From assembly GCA_019638805.1 (NCBI GenBank), contig JAHBTA010000002.1, forward strand, positions 434,001 to 498,000: a DNA stretch of 64,000 nucleotides, read 5' to 3'. Of this stretch, positions 44,369 to 53,009 are shown piece after piece; within the stretch, counting starts at the first letter, position 1, and every line of letters starts with the position of its first letter. Below the pieces are notes generated by a model. It was not told the origin of the DNA and searched no databases. It saw nothing but the letters and a program-made list of their open reading frames with translations. The position numbers and the translations under genes were made by a program. This stretch comes from Microbacteriaceae bacterium. Its GTDB lineage: Bacteria > Actinomycetota > Actinomycetes > Actinomycetales > Microbacteriaceae.

Positions 44369-47300
44369 CGGACACCTCCCCCGGGAGGTGCACCCGGCGG
44401 ATGTCGCCGCCGAACGCGAACGGGTCGTCGATGACCGCGGCGCCCAGGACGGGACCGATCATGTCGTCGGCGACATCGCGCACGCGCTGCCGGAACCCCT
44501 CGAGCGCCTCCTCGTCGAAGGCGTCCTGGGTCCGGACGGTGTAGGGCACGCGCGCCGCGCCCCTGCCGCTCCCCTTCTTGGTGAACAGCAGAGCCGCACC
44601 GCCCGGGCGATGCCCCTCGGGCAAACCCTTGATGGCCCCGCCGGCGTAGGCCACCTGATACGCGCCGAGCTGGGGGTGCGTGGCCGCCTCCGGTCCGGTC
44701 GCCACCGTCCCGGTCTTGAGGTCGACGATCACGATCTTCCCGTCGCGCACCTCGACGCGGTCGATCTTGCCTGTCAGGCGCGCGGGCGCGATGTCCAGCT
44801 CGAAGTCGTCCTCGGCCCCCACGAGTTCGCCGCCGTCCCGCGCGAAATCGCGGAGGTACCCGGCGAGCGCCTCGATATGCGTGCGCGCGATGCGCCGCTG
44901 CGCCTCGGCGTGCCAGTCGGATTCGAACTCCAGCTCGTCGAAGCGCTCCAGCATCGCCTCCCAGAGCACCTCGACGTCGGCGGATCGCGCGTGCTCCATG
45001 ACGTCGTGCACGAGTGTGCCCACGTTGGCCGAGAGCCCCGATCCGCCCCCGGCCATGACCGAGACGAACCACTCCATGGGCGAGCGCTCGACCGTCTCGA
45101 TGCGCGAGGGCGAGACCGGGACGCGCCGCCCCTCCACCTCGAGGTCGAAGATGGGGCGCTCGGTCGACGGCCCCCGAAGCCCGTGCCAGCTCTCCGGATC
45201 CGCACCGGGCACCTCCGCGGCGGCAAGCGCGGCCAGGCCGGAGGCGGCGGCCGCGCGGTCCTCCTCGGTGACGGTGCGCTCGCCGCGCGCGGCAATGACC
45301 GCGTCGCCGCGGCCGGACTCGGCGGTCAGGATGCGACGCAACCGCCCCGTGAGCCCGCGCACCGTGAGAGGCGGGTCGTCATCCGAAACCGGCTCGACCT
45401 CGCCCGCCAGGAGCCCGAAGAACGGGCTCGGGGCCTCATCGTCGCTGCGCACGGCCGCCACGATGAGCCGCTCGGCAGCACGCGAGGCGGCCAGCGCGAG
45501 CATCCGCAGCTCATCGGAGAGCACCTCGCGCCTGGCGTCGACGCCCTCGGTCGGGCGGCCGGTCGCGGCGGCCACGAACTCGGGCGCACCCAGCAGCGAC
45601 CCGCGCACGCGCAGGTCGGGCCAGCGCCCCTCCTGCAGGCCCGCGACGACGACCGTGTCGAACTCGAACCCGATCGTGCCCGAGGGCGTCGCGACGAGCA
45701 CGGACTCGCCCTCGGGCTGCGGCGCGAGCGTGTCGTCGGGCACCTCGGCGTCGAGCACCTCGGCGAGGAAGACCTCGGCGGTGGCCTCGTCCGGCCGCCG
45801 CTCGACGAAGCGCCGGGCGGCCGTGAACAGGGCCACGACGCCGTCGAGGGCACGCCCCGCCTCGTCGGCCGCGATTCCGCCCCCGAGCGCGAGCCGCTTC
45901 CAGTCGTCGGCCACGCGCGAGCCCTCCCAGGCCGCCCAGAGCACCTCCTCCGCGGTGGCGCCCGCGTCGTGGGCGGCGCGCACGGCGGCGAGCACCTCGG
46001 CCGTGCGGCGCGCGTCGCGCCCCACCGCATGGTCGAGCATGGCGAGAGCGCCGGGCGCGGTGAGCGCCTCGACGAGCAGCTCGTCCGCACCGCGCGTCCC
46101 GCCGGCATCGAACTCGGCCGCGCGCAGGGCGCGACGCAGGCGGCGGAGTCCCACGGCATCCAGTCGCCCGAACGGGCCGCGCAGCAGCCGGGTGGCGAGC
46201 GAGGCGTCGAGCGGTTCGCGCCCGACGCCGGCCGACACGAGCTCGAGCAGGGCGCCCGCCGCGGCCTCGTCGCGCAGCGTGCGACCGCCCAGGAGGGTCC
46301 GCGTGGGCACCTGCGCCGCCGCGAGCGCGCGGGCGATCCCGGGGATCGCCGCACCGCTGCGCACGACGACCGCCAGGCGCGACCAGGGCACGCCCTCGAG
46401 CAGGTGGCGCTCGCGCAGCTGCCGGGCGATCGCGCGGTGCAGCGCCGCCGTGCTCGGCGCGAGGATCGCGCGGATCGGGTCGGGGGCGTCCTCGCGCGTG
46501 CTCTCGGCGCGGCGCTGCACACCCAGGCCCGCGGCTCCGATGCGGCCCGTGACGCCCGCGACCGCGGCGCGCAGTGCGGGGCCGTGCCGGTGCACGCCCT
46601 CCAGAACGATGCGCTCGGCGTCGGGTGACCCCATGCGCGCGGAGAAGGCCGCGACCGTGCCGGCGTCGCCCCCGCGGAAGACATCGCCCGCCAGGTCGGG
46701 GTCGCCGAAGCCCACGATCGCGACGCCGCGCCGGGCGAATGCGGCGAGCATCCGCAGGGTGCCCTCGCCGAGCTGCTGCACGTCGTCGACCAGGATGAGG
46801 CGCAGGCGCCCGAGGCGCTCACCCGCGAGACCGTCGCGCACGGCCGCCTCGGCGAACGCGGTCAGCTCCGCCGGGTCGAGGCGCTCGGTGCGCGCCGAGG
46901 CGATGATCTCGCGGTACTCGTCCGCGAAATCGGCGGCCGCCGCCCACGCGGGGCGAGACTCCTGCGCGGCGAGGCGCCGCATCCCGTCCGCATCGATGCC
47001 GTGCTCGGTGGCGCGCATGAGCAGCTCGCGCAGCTCGGTGCGGAAGGTGCGCAGGCGGCGCACCTCGGCATCCAGCGGGTCGGGCCAGCGCGGGCCGGTG
47101 CCCGACTCGAGGTGGCCGTCGAGCAGCTCGCGGATGACCAGGTCGTGGTCGCCGCCGGACAGCAGGGCGGGTGCGGGCGCGCCCTCGGCCACCGCGCGCG
47201 CCGTGACCGCCTCGAAGGCGATGGATGCCGCGGTGCGTGCCAGCGGACCGGTGCTGACCCGGCCGATCCGCACGCCCATGCGGTCGCGCAGGGCCGCGGC

Positions 47301-47552
47301 GGCGTGCCGGCCGGCGGCCAGGGCCACGAGCTCGTCCGGTGCGAAGCCGTCGGACTCGACACGGTGCGCGGCGAGTTCGACGAGCGCGTGCGTCTTGCCG
47401 GAGCCGGGGGCGCCCACGACGGTCGCGCACGCGCCCACCGGCAGCGCGAGCACGCGGCGCTGGCCGGCATCGAGCGCGGGGCCGAGCGCACGGCCGAGCG
47501 CGGCGCCCGATACCGGGTCCTGCGCCGCGGAGGGCGTCGTCGGGTCGGTCAC
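44361..47552 (-). CDS. adnA: ATP-dependent DNA helicase/nuclease subunit AdnA-like
   Basis: 1063 residues. UvrD-type motor with intact Walker A GAPGSGKTHA (47-56) but a motif II that reads ILVDDVQQ (near 254), Asp in place of the usual Glu; motif III is GDPDLAGDVFRG. C-terminal RecB-type nuclease with LTGKIDRVEV and IVDLKTGTVA near 940. Matches AdnA, whose motor is known to be dispensable in the mycobacterial enzyme. First gene of the adnAB unit, with a leaderless-type -10. Confidence 0.9.
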   Translation of the reverse strand: MTDPTTPSAAQDPVSGAALGRALGPALDAGQRRVLALPVGACATVVGAPGSGKTHALVELAAHRVESDGFAPDELVALAAGRHAAAALRDRMGVRIGRVSTGPLARTAASIAFEAVTARAVAEGAPAPALLSGGDHDLVIRELLDGHLESGTGPRWPDPLDAEVRRLRTFRTELRELLMRATEHGIDADGMRRLAAQESRPAWAAAADFADEYREIIASARTERLDPAELTAFAEAAVRDGLAGERLGRLRLILVDDVQQLGEGTLRMLAAFARRGVAIVGFGDPDLAGDVFRGGDAGTVAAFSARMGSPDAERIVLEGVHRHGPALRAAVAGVTGRIGAAGLGVQRRAESTREDAPDPIRAILAPSTAALHRAIARQLRERHLLEGVPWSRLAVVVRSGAAIPGIARALAAAQVPTRTLLGGRTLRDEAAAGALLELVSAGVGREPLDASLATRLLRGPFGRLDAVGLRRLRRALRAAEFDAGGTRGADELLVEALTAPGALAMLDHAVGRDARRTAEVLAAVRAAHDAGATAEEVLWAAWEGSRVADDWKRLALGGGIAADEAGRALDGVVALFTAARRFVERRPDEATAEVFLAEVLDAEVPDDTLAPQPEGESVLVATPSGTIGFEFDTVVVAGLQEGRWPDLRVRGSLLGAPEFVAAATGRPTEGVDARREVLSDELRMLALAASRAAERLIVAAVRSDDEAPSPFFGLLAGEVEPVSDDDPPLTVRGLTGRLRRILTAESGRGDAVIAARGERTVTEEDRAAAASGLAALAAAEVPGADPESWHGLRGPSTERPIFDLEVEGRRVPVSPSRIETVERSPMEWFVSVMAGGGSGLSANVGTLVHDVMEHARSADVEVLWEAMLERFDELEFESDWHAEAQRRIARTHIEALAGYLRDFARDGGELVGAEDDFELDIAPARLTGKIDRVEVRDGKIVIVDLKTGTVATGPEAATHPQLGAYQVAYAGGAIKGLPEGHRPGGAALLFTKKGSGRGAARVPYTVRTQDAFDEEALEGFRQRVRDVADDMIGPVLGAAVIDDPFAFGGDIRRVHLPGEVSGD

Positions 47553-47558
47553 GGCACC

Positions 47559-47564
47559 ACGCTA
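47559..47564 (-). promoter_or_regulatory. Candidate leaderless -10 of adnA
   Basis: Minus-strand TAGCGT, 6 nt before the GTG at 47552. Confidence 0.5.
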
Positions 47565-47638
47565 GCGACGCCGCCCGACACCGCGGGCGGGCGGTTCTGC
47601 CCTCAGTGAATCCGGGCGCCGGCGCCGGCCGCATCCCG

Positions 47639-47644
47639 TACGCT
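47639..47644 (+). promoter_or_regulatory. Candidate leaderless -10 of the DUF3107 gene
   Basis: TACGCT, 7 nt before the GTG at 47652. Confidence 0.5.
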
Positions 47645-47651
47645 CGCCTAC

Positions 47652-47876
47652 GTGGACATTCGCATCGGTATCGCCAACACCCCGCGCGAGCTCGCCTTCG
47701 AGTCGTCGCAGACCGCCGCCGAGGTGGAGAAGATCGTGTCGGCCGCTCTCGAGTCCGACGCGAAGCTCATCCGCCTGACCGACGACAAGGACCGCGTCTA
47801 CCTGGTTCCCACCGCGGCCCTGACCTACCTCGAGGTCGGCAGCGAGGAGTCGCGCCGGGTCGGCTTCGTCGCCTGA
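47652..47876 (+). CDS. DUF3107 family protein
   Basis: 74-residue soluble protein: MDIRIGIANTPRELAFESSQ, EVEKIVSAALESDAKLIRLTDDKDRVYLVPTAALTYLEVG. This is the actinobacterial DUF3107 family, usually encoded divergently next to adnAB; the function is unknown. Start GTG at 47652 from the -10 spacing. Confidence 0.92.
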   Translation: MDIRIGIANTPRELAFESSQTAAEVEKIVSAALESDAKLIRLTDDKDRVYLVPTAALTYLEVGSEESRRVGFVA

Positions 47877-47894
47877 CGGCCCCCACGACCCTGA

Positions 47895-47900
47895 TAGCCT
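47895..47900 (+). promoter_or_regulatory. Candidate leaderless -10 of the small membrane protein gene
   Basis: TAGCCT, 7 nt before the ATG at 47908. Confidence 0.45.
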
Positions 47901-47907
47901 CCCCGGC

Positions 47908-48204
47908 ATGGAACTGCTCTTCGTCACGGTGATCGCTGCGGCGCTCGGCGCGCTCGTGCGCTACATCGTGCCGGGCCGCGGCGCCTACGGCATCCTGCTG
48001 CTGCCCGGTATCGCCGCCGTCGTCGCCGCGGTGCTGTGGGCCGGGCTGACCTGGCTGGGCTGGACCTTCGACGGCGGCTGGATCTGGCTCGTGTCGATCG
48101 GCGCCGCCATCGTCGCCGCGGCCGTCGGGGCGCTCCTGCTGGTGCGCGTGCGCGCGCAGTCCGACGACCGGATGCTGCACCGGCTCACCGGCGGGAAAGC
48201 CTAA
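47908..48204 (+). CDS. Small three-TM membrane protein
   Basis: 98 residues: helix LLFVTVIAAALGALVRYIV, helix GILLLPGIAAVVAAVLWAGLTWLGW and helix WIWLVSIGAAIVAAAVGALLLVRV, then a short cytoplasmic tail (RAQSDDRMLHRLTGGKA). Unknown function; a common actinobacterial hypothetical. Ends 7 bp from the convergent Lrp gene. Confidence 0.82.
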   Translation: MELLFVTVIAAALGALVRYIVPGRGAYGILLLPGIAAVVAAVLWAGLTWLGWTFDGGWIWLVSIGAAIVAAAVGALLLVRVRAQSDDRMLHRLTGGKA

Positions 48205-48211
48205 GGGGCAG

Positions 48212-48688
48212 CTACCGCGGCAGCGCCCGGTTCTCGTGGTGCTGGAACACCACGCTCGTGCGCGTCGAGGCGACCGCCGGGTGGGCGGAGAGCTGCTCGA
48301 CCACGAACTCGCGCAGCGCGTCGGTGTCGTGCACGGCCACGTGCAGCACGAAGTCCTCCGCGCCGCCCAGGAAGAACAGCTGGCGCACCTCGGGCCGGCT
48401 CTCGAGGTCGTCGCGGAACTCGGTGATGCGCTGGCGGGCGCCCGTTCGGATGCTGACGCTGATGAGCGCCTCGAGCCCCAGTCCCAGCGCCGCGGGGCTC
48501 ACGATCGCGTGGAACCCGGCGATCACGCCGCGCTCCACGAGCGAGCGCACCCGCGCCAGGCTCGTGGAGGGCGCGACCCCCGCGAGCTCGGCGATCCGAT
48601 TGTTCGGAAGCCGGGCGTCATCGCGCAGGGCCTCGACGATGCGGCGGTCCACGTCATCCAGCGGTTCGTCCCGAATCTGGTGCGCCAT
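48212..48688 (-). CDS. Lrp/AsnC family regulator (AldR-like)
   Basis: 158 residues. HTH LDDVDRRIVEALRDDARLPNNRIAELAGVAPSTSLARVRSLVERGVIAGF (about 10-60), then the RAM ligand domain (EVRQLFFLGGAEDFVLHVAVHD). Divergent from the alanine dehydrogenase gene, so probably an alanine/leucine-responsive regulator of it, like AldR. The start is set to ATG at 48688 because a minus-strand CAGAAT (48701-48696) lies 7 nt upstream; an ATG at 48697 is the alternative. Confidence 0.88.
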   Translation of the reverse strand: MAHQIRDEPLDDVDRRIVEALRDDARLPNNRIAELAGVAPSTSLARVRSLVERGVIAGFHAIVSPAALGLGLEALISVSIRTGARQRITEFRDDLESRPEVRQLFFLGGAEDFVLHVAVHDTDALREFVVEQLSAHPAVASTRTSVVFQHHENRALPR

Positions 48689-48701
48689 GGCATCCATTCT
48701 G

Positions 48702-48736
48702 CCGAATGATCTACGGAAATCTCCCGTGATCGTCGG
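48702..48736. promoter_or_regulatory. Candidate AldR-type binding region
   Basis: Divergent intergenic region containing CCGAATGATC (48702-48711) and the near-complementary GATCGTCGG (48728-48736), an imperfect inverted repeat. It overlaps the probable -10 of the regulator gene and lies upstream of ald. Confidence 0.3.
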
Positions 48737-48756
48737 CCATTCAGCACAATATCCGC

Positions 48757-49857
48757 ATGCTGGTCGGAATCCCCACCGAGATCAAGAACAACGAGAACCG
48801 CGTGGCCATCACGCCCGCGGGCGTGCACGAGCTCACCCGTCGCGGCCACGATGTCGTGGTCCAGGCCGGAGCGGGCACGGGCACGGGCATCGGCGACGAC
48901 GCGTACCGCGACGCCGGGGCCCGCATCGAGAAGGACGTCGAGAAGGTCTGGGCCGAGGCCGAGCTGCTGCTCAAGGTCAAGGAGCCCATCGAGGCCGAGT
49001 ACCCGCGCCTGCGCGACGGACAGGTGCTCTTCACCTACCTGCACCTGGCCGCATCGCGGCCGTGCACCGACGCGCTACTGAAGGCCGGCACGACCGCCAT
49101 CGCCTACGAGACCGTGCAGCTGGCCGACCGCTCGCTGCCGCTCCTGCAGCCCATGAGCGAGGTGGCCGGGCGGCTCGCGCCGCTCGTCGGCGCTTACCAC
49201 CTGATGGCCGCCAACGGCGGTGCGGGGATGCTGCTGGGCGGCGTCCCCGGAACCCCGCGCGCCAAGGTGACCGTCATCGGCGGCGGCGTGGCCGGCGAGC
49301 ACGCCGCCGCCAACGCCCTCGGCATGGGCGCCGACGTCACGATCGTCGACATCTCCATCCCGCGCCTGCGCCAGCTCGAGGTCCGCTTCCAGGGCGCCGT
49401 GCAGACTCGGCCGTCCAACGCCTACGAGATCGCGGCGCTCATCGCCGACTCCGATCTGGTGGTGGGCTCGGTGCTCATCCCCGGTGAGAAGGCGCCCAAG
49501 CTGGTGACGGATGACATGGTCGCCGCCATGCGCCCCGGTTCCGTCCTCGTCGACATCGCCATCGATCAGGGCGGATGCTTCGAGGGCTCGCGCCCGACCA
49601 CGCACGACGACCCGACCTTCGGGGTGCACGACTCCATCTACTACTGCGTCGCCAACATGCCCGGCGCGGTGCCCGGAACCTCGACCCGCGCTCTCACCAA
49701 CGCGACACTGCCCTACGTGGTGGCGCTCGCCGACAAGGGGTGGGAGAAGGCGCTGGCCGCCGACCCGGCGCTGGCCCTCGGCCTCAACGCGCACGCCGGC
49801 AAGGTGTACAACGCGGGTGTCGCCGCGGCCTTCGACATGAAGCTCGCGACGCTCTAG
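48757..49857 (+). CDS. ald: L-alanine dehydrogenase
   Basis: 366 residues. N-terminal [44 protein letters not shown] with the pyruvate-site residues, [26 protein letters not shown]ossmann loop (about 170-195), and SGS-type ending. Interconverts L-alanine and pyruvate with NAD+, used for alanine catabolism and NAD balance under low oxygen. Controlled probably by the divergent Lrp-type regulator. Followed by a large palindrome. Confidence 0.96.
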   Translation: MLVGIPTEIKNNENRVAITPAGVHELTRRGHDVVVQAGAGTGTGIGDDAYRDAGARIEKDVEKVWAEAELLLKVKEPIEAEYPRLRDGQVLFTYLHLAASRPCTDALLKAGTTAIAYETVQLADRSLPLLQPMSEVAGRLAPLVGAYHLMAANGGAGMLLGGVPGTPRAKVTVIGGGVAGEHAAANALGMGADVTIVDISIPRLRQLEVRFQGAVQTRPSNAYEIAALIADSDLVVGSVLIPGEKAPKLVTDDMVAAMRPGSVLVDIAIDQGGCFEGSRPTTHDDPTFGVHDSIYYCVANMPGAVPGTSTRALTNATLPYVVALADKGWEKALAADPALALGLNAHAGKVYNAGVAAAFDMKLATL

Positions 49858-49860
49858 TCT

Positions 49861-49935
49861 CCGCCACCGAGTACGTTCGCGACAGGTGAGCACGGTGAAA
49901 CGTGCTCGCTCGGCACGCAACGTACTCGCTGGCGG
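49861..49935. repeat. Nested palindromic element between ald and the ferritin-like gene
   Basis: Outer arms 49861-49877 and 49919-49935 pair at 16 of 17 positions (core GAGTACGTT/AACGTACTC); inner arms GAGCACG (49888-49894) and CGTGCTC (49901-49907) are perfect. It sits between two convergent stops, but no T-tract flanks it. Confidence 0.8.
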
Positions 49936-49940
49936 GAGGG

Positions 49941-50666
49941 TCAGGCGGTCAGGCCCAGCGCATCCATGCGCCGGGTGTGCGCCGCGATGAGCTCGGTGAA
50001 AACGGGCTCGATGCGGTCCTCGCCGGGAGCCTCGCGCCCGAGCGCGAGCGACGACCGTGCCACGAGCATGGTGTCCCCGACGAGGCGCCTGCCCCACATC
50101 GCCAAGCGCGACGCGAGCCGCGGGCTCTGATCGATCGCCTCGCGCAGCTCCTCGACGAGCAGGCCCTCGCCCTCGCCGATGTCGAGCGCGGCGGAGACCC
50201 GCTCGGACAGGCTCGCGGGCAGACCAGCGGCGAGACCGTCGAAGAAGTCGGTCAGGAAGCCCGCCGTCAGGTAACAGGTGACCAGGATCTCGTGCCAGTC
50301 GGCGCCCTGCGTGCGGCGCTGGAAGTCGTCCAGCTCGACGCGGGACGGGTCCATGGCCTCGACCGGGTCGATGCCCGCGCGCTCCATCTCCCGCACGATC
50401 GCCTCGTGCGCCGCGAGCAGCTGGGCGGCAGCCCGGCTGAGCCGGGTCTTCGCCGAGGTGGTCGGCGCGGAGGCCACGGCGCGACTGAGGTTCTCGAACA
50501 GCACGATGGTGAGATATCCGACGCGACCCAGGTAGGCATCCTGCGGGGGCGTCAGGTCGGCGAGCTCGACCCGGGCGATCGCCACGGCATCCGACCGGGG
50601 GGGCAGCACGGGCGCGGCGCCCGGGCGGGGGCGCGAGCGCCGGCGGCGCCGGAAGAAGCTCAGCAC
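49941..50666 (-). CDS. Ferritin-like-fold protein
   Basis: 241 residues. A basic N-terminus (FFRRRRRSRPRP) precedes a helical bundle (PPQDAYLGRVGYLTIVLFENLSRAVASA, ...RLSRAAAQLLAAHEAIVREMERAG...). It matches the actinobacterial ferritin-like-fold family encoded next to the DEAD-box helicase, but clear ExxH iron ligands beyond AHEAIVREME are not all visible; iron or RNA-related roles are speculative. GTG start with TAGGCT 7 nt upstream. Confidence 0.75.
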   Translation of the reverse strand: MLSFFRRRRRSRPRPGAAPVLPPRSDAVAIARVELADLTPPQDAYLGRVGYLTIVLFENLSRAVASAPTTSAKTRLSRAAAQLLAAHEAIVREMERAGIDPVEAMDPSRVELDDFQRRTQGADWHEILVTCYLTAGFLTDFFDGLAAGLPASLSERVSAALDIGEGEGLLVEELREAIDQSPRLASRLAMWGRRLVGDTMLVARSSLALGREAPGEDRIEPVFTELIAAHTRRMDALGLTA

Positions 50667-50673
50667 GTGGAAC

Positions 50674-50679
50674 AGCCTA
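50674..50679 (-). promoter_or_regulatory. Candidate leaderless -10 of the ferritin-like gene
   Basis: Minus-strand TAGGCT, 7 nt before the GTG at 50666. Confidence 0.5.
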
Positions 50680-50729
50680 GCCGCCGGGCCCTTGGCCTCC
50701 CGCGCGGGGCGGCGCCCGATCCGGCCCGG

Positions 50730-50735
50730 TAGAAT
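50730..50735 (+). promoter_or_regulatory. Candidate -10 of the DEAD-box helicase gene
   Basis: TAGAAT; predicted transcript start near 50742 and a leader of about 25 nt. The in-frame ATG at 50734 overlaps this hexamer, arguing against it as the start codon. Confidence 0.5.
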
Positions 50736-50766
50736 GGCACGTACTCATATTCCAGACGGGCAATCC

Positions 50767-52284
50767 TTGACTTTCAGCGACCTCCAGATCGACCAGGACA
50801 TGGTCGACGCCCTGGCGGCTAAGGGCATCGTCGAGCCCTTCCCGATCCAGGCCCAGACCATCCCCCTCGCCCTCTCCGGGCAGGACATCATCGGCCAGGC
50901 CAAAACCGGCACCGGCAAGACCTTCGGATTCGGCCTGCCGCTCATCCAGCGGCTGGGCCTCGAGCCCGGGCCCGGCGTGCAGGCGCTCGTCGTCGTGCCC
51001 ACGCGCGAGCTGTGCGTGCAGGTCGCCGAGGATCTCGAACTGGCCGCCTCGAACCGCGCCACCACCGTGGTCGCCATCTACGGCGGCAAGGCCTACGAGG
51101 GCCAGGTGGAGCAGCTCAAGGCGGGCGCGCAGATCGTGGTCGGCACCCCCGGCCGCCTGCTCGACCTCGCCGGGCAGCGCCTCCTCTCGCTCAAAGACGT
51201 GAAGGTCATGGTGCTCGACGAGGCCGACAAGATGCTCGACCTGGGGTTCCTCCCCGACGTCGAGAAGCTCTTCGCGAAGACCTCGCCGACGAGGCACACC
51301 ATGCTGTTCTCGGCCACCATGCCCGGGCCGGTCGTCGCGCTCGCGCGGCGGTTCATGAACAAGCCCATCCACATCCGGGCCAACGACCCGGACGAGGGGC
51401 TCACGCAGGCCAACATCAAGCACGTCATCTACCGCGCGCACGCGCTCGACAAGGATGAGGTGGTCGCCCGCATCCTGCAGGCCGAGGGCCGCGGACGCAC
51501 CGTGATCTTCACGCGCACCAAGCGCGCCGCCGCGAAGCTGGTCGAAGAGCTGAACGACCGCGGCTTCAACGCCGCGGCCGTGCACGGCGACCTCAACCAG
51601 GAGCAGCGCGAGCGCGCCATGGCCGCGTTCAAGGCCGGCAAGAAGGACATCCTGATCGCGACCGACGTCGCCGCGCGCGGCATCGACGTGACCGATGTGA
51701 CCCACGTGATCAACCACACGGTCCCGGATGACCCGGACACCTATCTGCACCGTGCGGGCCGCACGGGGCGGGCCGGCAAGACCGGGATCGCGGTCACCTT
51801 CGTCGACTGGGCCGACCTGCACAAGTGGTCGCTCATCAACAAGGGGCTGGACTTCGGCCAGCCGGAGCCCGTCGAGACCTACTCGTCGTCGCCGCACCTG
51901 TTCGAGGATCTCGACATCCCGGAGGGCGCGAAGGGGCGGCTCAAGCCGTCGCCCGCGGCGCCGCACACCGAGAAGGCGCCGCGGTCCGACCGGGGGCCGC
52001 GGTCCGAGGGCGAGTCGCGTGGCGACCGCGGGCCGCGCCGGCGGACGCGCTCGGGTTCGTCCGGTGGTTCGGGTGGGTCGGGTTCCGGTGGGTCGGGCTC
52101 CGGTGGGTCGGGCTCGGGCGGGTCCGGCTCGCGCACGGGCGGCTCCGGCTCTGGCGGCGGCGAGAAGGCGCGCGCCGAGGGCGGCGGAACGCACGACGGC
52201 GCGACCCCGGCCCGGCGCAAGCGCACCCGGCGGCGCCGCGGGGGCGGCACGGGCGGTGCGGCGACCGCGCCACCCGCCGCCTGA
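50767..52284 (+). CDS. DEAD-box RNA helicase
   Basis: 505 residues. Q motif FSDLQIDQDMVDALAAKGIVEPFPIQAQTIP, Walker A AKTGTGKT, PTRELCVQV, TPGRLLD, DEAD motif VLDEADKMLDLGF, SAT motif LFSATMP, and C-terminal helicase motifs TRTKRAA, GRTGRAG, followed by a Gly/Ser-repeat and Arg-rich tail (GSGGSGS repeats then RRKRTRRRRGG). RNA unwinding, cold adaptation or ribosome assembly. Start set to TTG at 50767 from the -10; ATG at 50734 is the alternative. The tail likely binds RNA and varies in length. Confidence 0.93.
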   Translation: MTFSDLQIDQDMVDALAAKGIVEPFPIQAQTIPLALSGQDIIGQAKTGTGKTFGFGLPLIQRLGLEPGPGVQALVVVPTRELCVQVAEDLELAASNRATTVVAIYGGKAYEGQVEQLKAGAQIVVGTPGRLLDLAGQRLLSLKDVKVMVLDEADKMLDLGFLPDVEKLFAKTSPTRHTMLFSATMPGPVVALARRFMNKPIHIRANDPDEGLTQANIKHVIYRAHALDKDEVVARILQAEGRGRTVIFTRTKRAAAKLVEELNDRGFNAAAVHGDLNQEQRERAMAAFKAGKKDILIATDVAARGIDVTDVTHVINHTVPDDPDTYLHRAGRTGRAGKTGIAVTFVDWADLHKWSLINKGLDFGQPEPVETYSSSPHLFEDLDIPEGAKGRLKPSPAAPHTEKAPRSDRGPRSEGESRGDRGPRRRTRSGSSGGSGGSGSGGSGSGGSGSGGSGSRTGGSGSGGGEKARAEGGGTHDGATPARRKRTRRRRGGGTGGAATAPPAA

Positions 52285-52337
52285 CGCACGAGGCGGGATC
52301 CGAACCCGGCTCTGGTGCCGGGACGGTGCTTCGTGCG
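52285..52337 (+). terminator. Terminator-like nested hairpin after the DEAD-box gene
   Basis: Outer arms CGCACGA/TCGTGCG (52285-52291 and 52331-52337) and inner arms CCCGGC/GCCGGG (52305-52310 and 52317-52322) directly after the stop. No T-tract. Confidence 0.4.
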
Positions 52338-52396
52338 ACGCTCATTCACGGGGATCGCGAACCGCGCCCCCGCGACCGAGCGATCGGAGTCAGAGC

Positions 52397-52984
52397 ATGA
52401 CCGCATCCGCCCGTGCCGCGGCACCCGCCGCCGCCCTTCTTCTCCTCCTCCTCACCGCCTGCGGAGGCGCCGGGTCCGGCACCCAGGAGGAACTCGTCGA
52501 CGACGGCGTCGAGGGCCAGCCCGACGACCCGATCGCCGCCGAGGACTGCCTCGTCGGCGACTGGCTGCTCGACGTCGAGGACCTCGCGCGCCAGTCCGGC
52601 GACTACCTCGTCGGGCTGAGCATCCCGATCACCGACTACGCCATGGACGGGGGCGGCATCCTGACCTTCGGCGCCGACGGAGCCATGGCGGTCAACATCG
52701 ACGTGACGACCACGGGCGTCCTGCACGGGGACGATGTCGCCGTGCCCATCTCGGTGCCGTCGAACTACAACGCGAGCGGAACCTGGTCGCGCCCGGACGC
52801 CGACGTCGACGTGATCGACATCGAGAACGCCACCGAGGAGACCAGCTCCGGAGACGAGAGCCTCCCCCTCCCGCTCTTCGACTTCGAGAGCAACCCGCGC
52901 GCCTTCGTCGTCTGCGACGGCGACTTCCTCTCCGTCCAGGGCGACGGCTCCCCGTTCGGGACGGTCTGGACGCGCACGGGCTGA
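52397..52984 (+). CDS. Putative lipoprotein
   Basis: 195 residues. Signal peptide AAALLLLLLTACGG with lipobox LTAC (Cys22); mature domain starts with GVEGQPDDPIAAEDCLVGDWLLD and contains beta-rich segments (GGGILTFGADGAMAVNIDVTTTG, LPLPLFDFESNPRAFVVCDGDFLSVQG). Two cysteines (C57-region EDC and VVC) may form a disulfide. Function unknown. ATG at 52397 has no strong ribosome-binding site. Confidence 0.8.
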   Translation: MTASARAAAPAAALLLLLLTACGGAGSGTQEELVDDGVEGQPDDPIAAEDCLVGDWLLDVEDLARQSGDYLVGLSIPITDYAMDGGGILTFGADGAMAVNIDVTTTGVLHGDDVAVPISVPSNYNASGTWSRPDADVDVIDIENATEETSSGDESLPLPLFDFESNPRAFVVCDGDFLSVQGDGSPFGTVWTRTG

Positions 52985-53009
52985 GGGCCGCATCCCGTCG
53001 TCTCCCGGG

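Noticed and set aside
41234..44434. 1066-codon plus-strand frame antisense to adnB
   Set aside because: Composition (R, G, H, E, D-rich) is that of a reverse-strand shadow; adnB has all helicase and nuclease motifs.
44680..47565. 961-codon plus-strand frame antisense to adnA
   Set aside because: Ser/Ala/Arg/Pro-rich shadow; no motif.
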